This document shows, piece after piece, positions 43,504-50,926 of a DNA stretch of 64,000 bases. The stretch spans positions 1,116,001 through 1,180,000 of the forward strand of contig NZ_CP016279.1 in the NCBI RefSeq assembly GCF_001542625.1, in the 5' to 3' direction. The position numbers and the translations under genes are program-made. The notes beneath the pieces were generated by a model. It saw nothing but the letters and a program-made list of their open reading frames with translations. It made no database searches and was not told where the DNA came from. Within the stretch, counting starts at the first letter, position 1. The number at the start of each line of letters is the position of its first letter. The stretch is from Streptomyces griseochromogenes. Its GTDB lineage: Bacteria; Actinomycetota; Actinomycetes; Streptomycetales; Streptomycetaceae.

Positions 43504-43752
43504 TCACCAGCCGGTGATCGGTGGAGTCGTCTGCGACGGCGGCTCCACCCACGGGTGGGCGCGCGCCGCCCACACGGTGAAGGCCACGGCCGCGGCGCAC
43601 AGCAGCAGCCACAGCAGTCGGCGGAGGACCCGCTCGCGGCGCAGCAGACGGCTGCCGCGGCGGACGACCTCGCCGTACAGGTCCGGCGGCACGGGTGCCG
43701 GCGCCCGCTCCATGATCTGCCGCGCCGCGGCCTCCCGTTCGGGCCGGTTCAC
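43504..43752 (-). CDS. Small single-pass membrane protein next to a sigma-like gene
   Basis: An 82-residue protein from the GTG at 43752. A polar, Arg/Glu-rich N-terminal half (PEREAAARQIMERAP) precedes one membrane helix (VLRRLLWLLLCAAAVAFTVWAA) and a short outer tail. It begins 25 bp after the sigma-like gene on the same strand. The order and topology resemble a sigma/anti-sigma pair, but no zinc-binding HxxxCxxC motif is seen. Confidence 0.65.
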   Translation of the reverse strand: MNRPEREAAARQIMERAPAPVPPDLYGEVVRRGSRLLRRERVLRRLLWLLLCAAAVAFTVWAARAHPWVEPPSQTTPPITGW

Positions 43753-43777
43753 CGGGGCCCGCCCGCACGCCGTGGCC

Positions 43778-44284
43778 TCATGACGGTGCCACCTTCGCAC
43801 CGCCCATCGCGCGCGGGGCGGCCGTGCGCGCCGGGTGCAGCAGTGTGGCCGTCGCACGGTCGCAGATGGTGTGCACGCGCTCGGCGGGCAGGCCGAGCAG
43901 TGCCGCCGTCTGTTCCTCGGCGACCCCCTCGTACAGCCGCAGCACCAGGATCAGCCGCTCCTGGGGCGTCAGGGCGGCGAGCGGGCTGCGCGGATGGGGC
44001 CGGGCGCGGCCGAAGGCGCCGTACTGGTGCCATGTCCCGTGCGAGAAGCGAGTGGCGAGGTACTGGCGGGCGCAGTCGTACGGGTCCTCGCCGCGCAGCC
44101 GGTCCCAGCGGGCGTAGGTGTGGGCGAGGGCCAGCGTCAGCAGCCTTCGCGCGCGCGGATTGGCGTCCGGCGCCTCGGCGGTGAGCAGTGTGGCGGCATG
44201 CTGCAGCCGGCCGGCCGCGCCCGCCACGAACGCCTCGAACTCCCGGGCCCGGCGGGCATCGCGGGATGCCTGCCGATCACGCAC
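43778..44284 (-). CDS. Sigma-70 region 4-like transcription factor
   Basis: A 168-residue protein. The C-terminal part carries a sigma-70 region 4 helix-turn-helix (LTPQERLILVLRLYEGVAEEQTAALLGLPAERVHTICDR, given here only in outline: LTPQERLILVLRL then AALLGLPAERVH). The N-terminal half resembles a degenerate ECF region 2 (EFEAFVAGAAGRLQHAATLL). The start is a GTG at 44284. It may be an ECF-type sigma factor or a sigma-like regulator, possibly controlled by the small membrane protein downstream. Confidence 0.75.
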   Translation of the reverse strand: MRDRQASRDARRAREFEAFVAGAAGRLQHAATLLTAEAPDANPRARRLLTLALAHTYARWDRLRGEDPYDCARQYLATRFSHGTWHQYGAFGRARPHPRSPLAALTPQERLILVLRLYEGVAEEQTAALLGLPAERVHTICDRATATLLHPARTAAPRAMGGAKVAPS

Positions 44285-44353
44285 CGCGCCTCCCCCCCTG
44301 AGGGGGCCCTGTCCGGCACGGGGCGGTGAACCGCGTACGACGCAGGACCCGGT

Positions 44354-44363
44354 CTCATATGAG
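44354..44363. promoter_or_regulatory. 10-bp palindrome upstream of the sigma-like gene
   Basis: CTCATATGAG is an unusually AT-rich perfect palindrome 69 bp before the GTG of the sigma-like gene. It may mark a promoter or a MarR-type operator, given the MarR gene immediately upstream. Confidence 0.35.
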
Positions 44364-44416
44364 GCCAGCGGCGGCCCAGGGTCAAGACTTCGGACCGCAC
44401 CCGTGCGGTGCGTGCC

Positions 44417-44941
44417 TCAGGCCGTGGTCGGCTGCTCCGAGGAGGGCACCCCCTGGACCGTCATACGGGCCGAGAGCGCGCTGTTGAAGCGCGTGAGGAG
44501 CGTGCAGAACTGCTCGCGCTCCTCCGGGGCCCAGTCGTGTGTCAGCTCGGCCATCAACTGACGCCGGGAGGAACGCACTTCCTCCAGCCGCGACAGACCG
44601 CGCGGCGACAGCTGGAGTACCACCGCCCGCCCGTCCTCCGGGTGCGAGGTGCGCTTGACGAGCCCGGTGTCGACCAGCGGAGCCACCTGCCGCGTGACCG
44701 TGGACGAGTCGATCCCCATGCTCGCGGCCAGCGCCTTGACGCCCATCGGACCCTCGTTGTCGAGGCGGTTGAGCAGCAGATACGCGGCGCGGTCCATGGA
44801 GTTGCGCACCTGTCCGACGCCGCCGAGCCGGGTCTGTTCGGCACGCCGGGCGAACACCGCCACCTCGTGCTGGAGGGTGTCGAGAAGACCGGTGTCACCG
44901 ACGGTCGTCATGTCCATCGACATTTCAGGTGTTGTGGGCAT
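44417..44941 (-). CDS. MarR-family transcriptional regulator
   Basis: A 174-residue winged-helix regulator. The MarR DNA-binding part is clear: GVKALAASMGIDSSTVTRQVAPL and the wing KRTSHPEDGRAVV, here quoted in part, flanked by helices for dimer formation. It is divergent from ilvA (143 bp between starts) and upstream of the sigma-like gene. The ligand and targets are unknown. Confidence 0.92.
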   Translation of the reverse strand: MPTTPEMSMDMTTVGDTGLLDTLQHEVAVFARRAEQTRLGGVGQVRNSMDRAAYLLLNRLDNEGPMGVKALAASMGIDSSTVTRQVAPLVDTGLVKRTSHPEDGRAVVLQLSPRGLSRLEEVRSSRRQLMAELTHDWAPEEREQFCTLLTRFNSALSARMTVQGVPSSEQPTTA

Positions 44942-45084
44942 GGCCGGAGGCTCGCTTCATGAAGGGTGCTGGGTTGGGGGACAGGGTACGCGGCCCGGGG
45001 GCGGGCCGTACCGGCGCTGCGCAAACCGGTCTCGGAGGTTGGTCACACCCGTCGTGTGCGACCGTGAACTGCGAGACTTGGGTC

Positions 45085-46314
45085 ATGAGCTACGGCACTA
45101 CTGACTCCTTGCGCTCCGTCACCCTCGACGATGTGCGCGGAGCCCAGAAGATGCTCTCCGGAGTGGCGCGGGTGACCGCCATGGAGGGCAGCCGGCACCT
45201 GTCCCAGCTGATCGGCGCGCCGGTGCACCTCAAGTGCGAGAACCTGCAGCGCACGGGCTCGTTCAAGCTGCGCGGCGCCTACGTCCGGATCGCCGGGCTG
45301 CTGCCGGAGGAACGTGCCGCCGGGGTGGTGGCCGCGAGCGCCGGCAACCACGCGCAGGGCGTGGCGCTGGCCTCCTCGCTGCTGGGCGTGCACGCCACCG
45401 TGTTCATGCCGAAGGGCGCCCCGCTGCCGAAGATCAGCGCCACCCGGGACTACGGCGCCGAGGTGCGCCTGCACGGCCAGGTGGTCGACGAGACGCTGGC
45501 CGCCGCCGAGGAGTACGCGGCCGAGACCGGCGCGGTGTTCATCCACCCCTTCGACCACCCCGACGTCATCGCAGGTCAGGGCACGGTCGGCCTGGAGATC
45601 CTGGAGCAGTGCCCGGAGGTGCGCACCATCGTCGTCGGTATCGGCGGCGGCGGGCTCGCGGCCGGGATCGCGGTCGCGGTGAAGGCGCTCAGGCCGGACG
45701 TCAGGATCGTCGGGGTGCAGGCGGAAGGGGCCGCGGCCTATCCGCCCTCGCTCGCGGCCGGCCGTCCGGTGTCGGTGCACAACCCGGCGACGATGGCCGA
45801 CGGCATCAAGGTGGGCCGCCCGGGCCTGGTGCCGTTCGGGATCATCAGCGATCTGGTGGACGAGGTACGCACGGTCAGCGAGGACCAGCTGTCGGCCGCG
45901 CTGCTGCTGTGCCTGGAGCGGGCCAAGCTGGTCGTCGAACCGGCCGGCGCGAGCCCGGTGGCGGCCCTGCTCGGCGAGCCCGGCGCCTTCCCCGGCCCGG
46001 TCGTCGCCGTGCTGTCCGGCGGCAACGTCGATCCGGTGCTGCTCCAGCGGGTGCTGCGGCACGGCATGGCCGCGCAGGGCCGCTACCTGGCGGTCCGGCT
46101 GCGGCTGACCGACCGGCCCGGCGCCCTCGCCACGCTCCTCGGGGTGTTGTCAGTGGTCGACGCCAACGTCCTCGACGTGAGCCATGTACGAACCGATCCC
46201 CGGCTCGGGCTCACGGAGGCGGAGGTGGAGCTGCACCTCGAGACGAAGGGACCGGCGCACTGCGCCGAGGTCGGCCAGGCCCTGCGCGAGGCGGGCTACA
46301 CGGTCATCGACTGA
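45085..46314 (+). CDS. ilvA: Threonine ammonia-lyase (threonine dehydratase)
   Basis: A 409-residue PLP enzyme that deaminates threonine to 2-oxobutyrate, the entry into isoleucine synthesis. The PLP lysine is in GSFKLRGAY, with ASAGNHAQGVA and the phosphate-binding GIGGGGLAAG. A C-terminal ACT-like regulatory domain of about 80 residues (LRLTDRPGALATLLGVL) is present. The single short regulatory domain is closer to the catabolic/actinobacterial form than to the twin-ACT biosynthetic enzyme. The ATG at 45085 gives the expected N-terminus. Confidence 0.95.
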   Translation: MSYGTTDSLRSVTLDDVRGAQKMLSGVARVTAMEGSRHLSQLIGAPVHLKCENLQRTGSFKLRGAYVRIAGLLPEERAAGVVAASAGNHAQGVALASSLLGVHATVFMPKGAPLPKISATRDYGAEVRLHGQVVDETLAAAEEYAAETGAVFIHPFDHPDVIAGQGTVGLEILEQCPEVRTIVVGIGGGGLAAGIAVAVKALRPDVRIVGVQAEGAAAYPPSLAAGRPVSVHNPATMADGIKVGRPGLVPFGIISDLVDEVRTVSEDQLSAALLLCLERAKLVVEPAGASPVAALLGEPGAFPGPVVAVLSGGNVDPVLLQRVLRHGMAAQGRYLAVRLRLTDRPGALATLLGVLSVVDANVLDVSHVRTDPRLGLTEAEVELHLETKGPAHCAEVGQALREAGYTVID

Positions 46315-46359
46315 GGTCCGGGGCGGCGCTGGCATTCGTTCGGAGAAATGCATTGAGGG

Positions 46360-46375
46360 ACGCGATACATCGCGT
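46360..46375. promoter_or_regulatory. Perfect inverted repeat ACGCGAT-AC-ATCGCGT upstream of the DrrAB-like operon
   Basis: A 16-bp palindrome with a two-base centre stands 129 bp before the transporter start and 45 bp after the ilvA stop. TetR- or PadR-type repressors of efflux pumps bind sites of this form. No such regulator gene is adjacent. Confidence 0.5.
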
Positions 46376-46504
46376 TATGGTGTGTCGTGCGGCCGCCGGT
46401 CCGCCGGATCGCCTGCGGAAATCCGCAGGTGAAAAACCCTGGGCGGCGCCGAGCGCGCAAACCTACTCTCTCTTCCGAAGAATCCCGACGACGTGGAGAC
46501 TCAC

Positions 46505-47488
46505 ATGCCAGGCGCCATCTATGCCGAAGGCCTGGTGAAGACCTTCGGCGACGTAAAGGCACTGGACGGCGTCGACCTCGATGTCCCCGAGGGCACGGTC
46601 CTCGGCCTGCTCGGGCCGAACGGCGCCGGCAAGACGACGACGGTCCGCTGTCTGACCACACTGCTCCGTCCCGACCACGGCAAGGCGGTCGTCGCGGGCG
46701 TGGACGTCCTCAAGCACCCCGACACCGTCCGCCGCTCCATCGGCCTGTCCGGACAGTTCGCGGCTGTCGACGAATACCTGACCGGCCGGGAGAACCTCCA
46801 GATGGTCGGGCAGCTCTACCAGATGAAGGCCAAGGCGGCCAAGCGGCGCGCGGCCGAGCTGCTGGAGCAGTTCAACCTCGCGGACGCCGCCGACCGCCCC
46901 GCCAAGACCTACTCCGGAGGCATGCGCCGCCGGCTCGACCTCGCCGCCGCCCTCGTGGTCTCACCGCCCGTGATGTTCATGGACGAACCGACGACCGGCC
47001 TCGACCCGCGCAACCGCCAGCAGCTGTGGGAGGTCATCAAACAGCTCGTCTCCGGCGGTACGACGCTGCTGCTCACCACGCAGTACCTCGAAGAGGCCGA
47101 CCACCTCGCCCATGACATCGCCGTCGTCGACCACGGCCGTGTCATCGCCAAGGGCACCTCCGACCAGCTCAAGGCCCGCACCGGCGGCGAGCGCGTCGAG
47201 GTCGTGGTGCACGAACGCGAGCACATATCGACCGCCGCCGAAGTCCTGCGAGGCTTCGGCAAGGGCGAGACCACCGTCGAGGAGCACACCCGCAAGCTCA
47301 CCGTCCCCGTCACCGGCGGCGCCAAGCTGCTGGCCGAGGTCATCCGGGAGCTGGACGGCCGCGGGATCGAGATAGACGACATCGGCCTGCGCCGCCCGAC
47401 CCTCGACGACGTCTTCCTGTCCCTGACCGGACACATGGCCGAGACGGCCGAACAGAGCGAGACGAACGGCAAGGAGGCCGTGAAGTGA
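46505..47488 (+). CDS. ABC transporter ATP-binding protein, DrrA family
   Basis: A 327-residue ATPase with Walker A GPNGAGKTTT, Q-loop, signature YSGGMRRRLDLAAALV and Walker B VMFMDEPTTGLDP. The C-terminal 100 residues match the DrrA/drug-resistance extension (GERVEVVVHERE and onward). The ATG at 46505 (MPGAIYAEGLVKTFG) lies six bases after a gtggag ribosome site; an in-frame GTG four codons earlier is the alternative. Together with the overlapping permease it forms an exporter for drugs, lipids or antibiotics. Confidence 0.93.
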   Translation: MPGAIYAEGLVKTFGDVKALDGVDLDVPEGTVLGLLGPNGAGKTTTVRCLTTLLRPDHGKAVVAGVDVLKHPDTVRRSIGLSGQFAAVDEYLTGRENLQMVGQLYQMKAKAAKRRAAELLEQFNLADAADRPAKTYSGGMRRRLDLAAALVVSPPVMFMDEPTTGLDPRNRQQLWEVIKQLVSGGTTLLLTTQYLEEADHLAHDIAVVDHGRVIAKGTSDQLKARTGGERVEVVVHEREHISTAAEVLRGFGKGETTVEEHTRKLTVPVTGGAKLLAEVIRELDGRGIEIDDIGLRRPTLDDVFLSLTGHMAETAEQSETNGKEAVK

Positions 47489-48342
47489 GTGCCGTCACCG
47501 ATGCCGTGCCTGTCGCGGCCCCCGGCAACCCCATCGGCCGGTCCATCCGCGACTCGCTGATCGTTGCAAAACGCAATCTGATCCGTATGTCCCGAATCCC
47601 GGAAGTGGTGATCTTCGGGCTGATACAGCCGATCATGTTCGTGGTGCTGTTCACCTATGTGTTCGGCGGCTCCATGCGGATCGGCGGCAGCACCAGCACC
47701 GAGTCCTACAAGAACTTCCTGATGGCCGGCATCTTCGCGCAGACCGTCACCTTCGCCACCGCCAGCGCGGGCGCGGGCATCGCCGACGACATGCACAAGG
47801 GCCTCATCGACCGCTTCCGCTCCCTGCCCATGGCGCGCGGTGCGGTGCTGACCGGGCGGACCCTGGCCGACCTGGTCCAGACGGCGCTCACCCTGCTGGT
47901 CCTCTCCGTCGTCGCGCTCCTGGTCGGCTGGCGGGTCGGGACCTTCCACGACACCGACGCCCTCCGGGTCCTCGCGGCCTTCGGCCTGCTGCTCCTGCTC
48001 GGGTACGCGTTCACCTGGGTGGGTGCTCTCATCGGCCTGAGCGTGCGCACCCCGGAGGCGGCCACCTCCGGCGGACTGGTCTGGCTCTTCCCGGTGACCT
48101 TCATCTCCAGCGCGTTCGTGGACACCACCTACATGACCCCGTGGCTGCGCCACATAGCGGAGTGGAACCCGTTCAGCGCCACCGTCGAGGCGGCCCGCGT
48201 GCTGTTCGGCTCCCCCGGGCAGTCCCACTCGACCGCCTGGCCCATGCAGCACTCGATCTGGGCCTCGCTGATCTACTCGGTCCTGATCGTCGTCGTCTTC
48301 CGCACCCTGGCGGTCCGCAGGTACCGCTCGGCGACCGCCTGA
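47485..48342 (+). CDS. ABC-2 type transporter permease, DrrB family
   Basis: A 285-residue permease with six predicted helices. The ABC-2 pattern (IPEVVIFGLIQPIMFVVLF, FTWVGALIGLSVRTPEAA, LVWLFPVTFISSAFV) is clear. Its GTG overlaps the stop codon of the ATPase gene (GTGA at 47485-47488), so the two are translationally coupled. Confidence 0.93.
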   Translation: MSAVTDAVPVAAPGNPIGRSIRDSLIVAKRNLIRMSRIPEVVIFGLIQPIMFVVLFTYVFGGSMRIGGSTSTESYKNFLMAGIFAQTVTFATASAGAGIADDMHKGLIDRFRSLPMARGAVLTGRTLADLVQTALTLLVLSVVALLVGWRVGTFHDTDALRVLAAFGLLLLLGYAFTWVGALIGLSVRTPEAATSGGLVWLFPVTFISSAFVDTTYMTPWLRHIAEWNPFSATVEAARVLFGSPGQSHSTAWPMQHSIWASLIYSVLIVVVFRTLAVRRYRSATA

Positions 48343-48349
48343 CAGCACG

Positions 48350-48390
48350 ACAGCGCCCCCCGGCGTCACATGGACGCCGGGGGGCGCTGT
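48350..48390. terminator. Bidirectional terminator between the ABC exporter and greA
   Basis: A perfect 18-bp stem (48350-48367 with 48373-48390) with a five-base loop lies between the convergent stop codons at 48342 and 48409. Confidence 0.85.
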
Positions 48391-48408
48391 GCGAATCGGG
48401 GGGCGGGC

Positions 48409-48909
48409 TCAGCCCGAGTACGGCTCGGCCTTCAGGATCCGCACCGAGGCCTTCTTGCCGTTCGGCAGCTCGTACTCCGCGTCCTCGCCGACCTTGTGGC
48501 CGATGACGCCGGCGCCGAGCGGGGACTGCGGCGAGTACGTCTCGATCTCGGCGCTCGCGTACTCGCGTGAGGCGAGCAGGAACGTCATCGTGTCGTCCTC
48601 GTCACCGTCGAAGGCGATCGTGACGACCATGCCTGGCGCGACGGCACCGTCCGCGGAGGCCGGAGCCTCGCCGACCTGGGCGTTCTCCAGGAGCTGGGTC
48701 AGCTGGCGCACGCGGAGCTCCTGCTTGCCCTGCTCCTCCTTGGCCGCGTGGTACCCGCCGTTCTCGCGCAGGTCTCCCTCCTCGCGCGCGGCCGCGATCT
48801 TGGCGGCGATCTCCGTGCGCGCAGGACCAGTAAGGTACTCAAGCTCATCCTTGAGCTTGTTGTACGCCTCCTGGGTCAGCCAGGTGACGTTCTCGCTGGT
48901 CTGGGTCAC
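48409..48909 (-). CDS. greA: Transcription elongation factor GreA
   Basis: A 166-residue GreA, which rescues backtracked RNA polymerase by stimulating transcript cleavage. The N-terminal coiled coil carries the acidic tip (EEGDLRENGGYHAAKEEQ), and the C-terminal FKBP-like domain has SPLGAGVIGHKVGE. The GTG at 48909 (VTQTSENVTWLTQEA) is preceded by an aggag ribosome site and gives the typical length. Confidence 0.95.
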   Translation of the reverse strand: MTQTSENVTWLTQEAYNKLKDELEYLTGPARTEIAAKIAAAREEGDLRENGGYHAAKEEQGKQELRVRQLTQLLENAQVGEAPASADGAVAPGMVVTIAFDGDEDDTMTFLLASREYASAEIETYSPQSPLGAGVIGHKVGEDAEYELPNGKKASVRILKAEPYSG

Positions 48910-49121
48910 AGGGTGCTCCTCGTCGGTACTGGGAATACAAAGCATCGCCCTACCCAGAAGCATGTTCCCTCTTGGATGGGCGAAACCACGAGCCTAACAA
49001 TTCCGTGGCCAAAGGGGGAGGACATAAGCCATCAGAATCACATCAACGCAGGTCAGCGCCTACGCATTCCGGGTGACATCGGGCGTTGTGCGGGGGTCGG
49101 CGCGCGGGTTCGGCCGGTGGA

Positions 49122-49520
49122 TCAGTCCGCGTGACAGCCGAGCAGCTCGGCCGTCGTGCCCTTCGCCGTCGTACGGAGCGTGACGACCTTGTCGATGCGC
49201 GTGGCCGAGCCGGTGAAACGGAAGTCCGCCCGGCCCACCTCGGAGCCGTCGGCGGCCTGGGAGCGCAGCGTGCAGTAGCCGGAGGCGCCCGAGTCCTTGT
49301 GGACCTCCAGATGGACCCGGACCGCGTCGTCGGACGCGTCGAAGGTGATCACCTGGGCGCTGATCTCGTTCTCGGCGACGTAGTGGTAGGCGAAGTAGCC
49401 GACCAGGGCGAGCAGGGCCGCGCCGAGCACCGATCCGGCGATCCTGAGCTTGCGGTCGGCGCGCTCGTCCGAGGAGCGGCCGTAGCGGCCCTCGGGCAGC
49501 CGCGTGCTCGCCGTACTCAT
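49122..49520 (-). CDS. DUF4307 family membrane protein
   Basis: A 132-residue protein. The N-terminus has the DUF4307-like LPEGRYGRSSDERADRKL stretch, then one membrane helix (VLGAALLALVGYFAYHYV) and an outer beta-rich domain with two cysteines (GYCTLRS and LLGCHAD) that could form a disulfide. The family is widespread in actinobacteria next to mca, as here. Function unknown. The ATG at 49520 is used. Confidence 0.85.
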   Translation of the reverse strand: MSTASTRLPEGRYGRSSDERADRKLRIAGSVLGAALLALVGYFAYHYVAENEISAQVITFDASDDAVRVHLEVHKDSGASGYCTLRSQAADGSEVGRADFRFTGSATRIDKVVTLRTTAKGTTAELLGCHAD

Positions 49521-49724
49521 GATCGTCCTCCCGGCCGGGTCGGGACCGATGCCCCGAAAAGGGACCCCGGGGCGGGACCCCGGAATTATTCGCCCCCCGA
49601 TTCGGTCACTATAGAAGCCGCCTGCCCGCCACCCGACCACCGCCCCTCAGGGACCCACCTACGGGGCGGCACCTTTCAACTGCACCCGAAGACACCGGGG
49701 CGCCGACATACCAAGGATTGAGTC

Positions 49725-50606
49725 TTGACTGAGCAGCTGCGACTGATGGCCGTTCATGCGCACCCCGACGACGAGTCGAGCAAGGGCGCGGCCACCATGG
49801 CGAAGTACGTGTCCGAGGGGGTGGACGTCCTGGTGGTGACCTGCACCGGCGGAGAGCGCGGTTCCATCCTCAATCCCAAGCTGCAGGGCGACAAGTACAT
49901 CGAGGAGCACATCCACGAGGTACGCAAGAAGGAGATGGACGAGGCCCGCGAGATCCTCGGTGTGGGGCAGGAGTGGCTCGGCTTCGTCGACTCCGGCCTC
50001 CCCGAGGGCGACCCGCTGCCGCCGCTGCCCGAGGGCTGCTTCGCCCTGGAGGACGTCGACAAGGCGGCCGGTGAGCTGGTGCGGAAGATCCGCGCCTTCC
50101 GCCCGCAGGTGATCACCACCTACGACGAGAACGGCGGGTACCCGCACCCCGACCACATCATGACCCACAAGATCTCGATGGTGGCGTTCGAGGGCGCGGC
50201 GGACACCGAGAAGTACCCGGAGAGCGAGTACGGCCTGGCCCACCAGCCGCAGAAGCTCTACTACAACCAGGGCTTCAACCGCCCCCGCACCGAGGCCCTG
50301 CACCAGGCGATGCTCGACCGGGGCCTGGAGTCGCCGTACGGGGAGTGGCTCAAGCGCTGGAGCGAGTTCGAGCGCACCGAGCGCACGCTGACCACGCACA
50401 TTCCGTGCGCGGACTTCTTCGAGATCCGTGACAAGGCGCTGATCGCGCACGCCACGCAGATCGATCCCGACGGCGGCTGGTTCAAGGTGCCGATGGAGCT
50501 GCAGAAGGAGGTCTGGCCGACGGAGGAGTACGAGCTGGCGAAGTCGCTCGCCGACACCTCCCTCCCCGAGGACGACCTCTTCGCGGGCATCCGCGACAAT
50601 GCCTGA
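49725..50606 (+). CDS. mca: Mycothiol S-conjugate amidase
   Basis: A 293-residue zinc hydrolase of the LmbE/MshB family that cleaves mycothiol conjugates of toxins, releasing mercapturic acids for export. Zinc ligands are in AHPDDE (about residues 11-16) and HPDHIM (about residues 143-148). The extra length and the QKLYYNQGF region favour Mca over the deacetylase MshB. A TTG at 49725 follows a caagga ribosome site. It is divergent from the DUF4307 gene. Confidence 0.93.
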   Translation: MTEQLRLMAVHAHPDDESSKGAATMAKYVSEGVDVLVVTCTGGERGSILNPKLQGDKYIEEHIHEVRKKEMDEAREILGVGQEWLGFVDSGLPEGDPLPPLPEGCFALEDVDKAAGELVRKIRAFRPQVITTYDENGGYPHPDHIMTHKISMVAFEGAADTEKYPESEYGLAHQPQKLYYNQGFNRPRTEALHQAMLDRGLESPYGEWLKRWSEFERTERTLTTHIPCADFFEIRDKALIAHATQIDPDGGWFKVPMELQKEVWPTEEYELAKSLADTSLPEDDLFAGIRDNA

Positions 50607-50841
50607 CATGAGCGCAAGCGTGAGCCTGGCAGTGACGCACCTCGTCCCCCTCGCCAAGGAGGTCGACCAGAACAAGGTCACCCCCGGCGTCCTCGGTTTC
50701 GTCGTCTTCGCGGTGATGGCCCTGGCCGTGTGGGGCCTGATGAAGTCGATGAACAAGCACATGCAGAAGGTCGACTTCAAGGAGAGTCCCTCCGCGGAGG
50801 AAGCGAAGGCCTCCGGCGGGGCCGAGCCGCAGAAGGGCTGA
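50599..50841 (+). CDS. Small single-pass membrane protein downstream of mca
   Basis: An 80-residue protein with one membrane helix (GVLGFVVFAVMALAVWGLM) and a polar C-terminal tail (KHMQKVDFKESPSAEE). The ATG at 50599 overlaps the end of mca by eight bases, so the two are coupled. A second ATG at 50608 (MSASVSLAV) is an alternative start. Function unknown. Confidence 0.78.
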   Translation: MPDMSASVSLAVTHLVPLAKEVDQNKVTPGVLGFVVFAVMALAVWGLMKSMNKHMQKVDFKESPSAEEAKASGGAEPQKG

Positions 50842-50846
50842 AGCGC

Positions 50847-50873
50847 CGGCGGTGCCGCCGTTCGGCACCGCCG
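50847..50873 (+). terminator. Terminator after the mca operon
   Basis: Inverted repeat cggcggtgcc/ggcaccgccg with a seven-base loop, 6 bp after the stop codon. Confidence 0.65.
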
Positions 50874-50926
50874 TGGCCGCTCGTCCGTGGTCGCCCGCCG
50901 TCGTGGCGCGTCAGGGGAGCGGCCCC

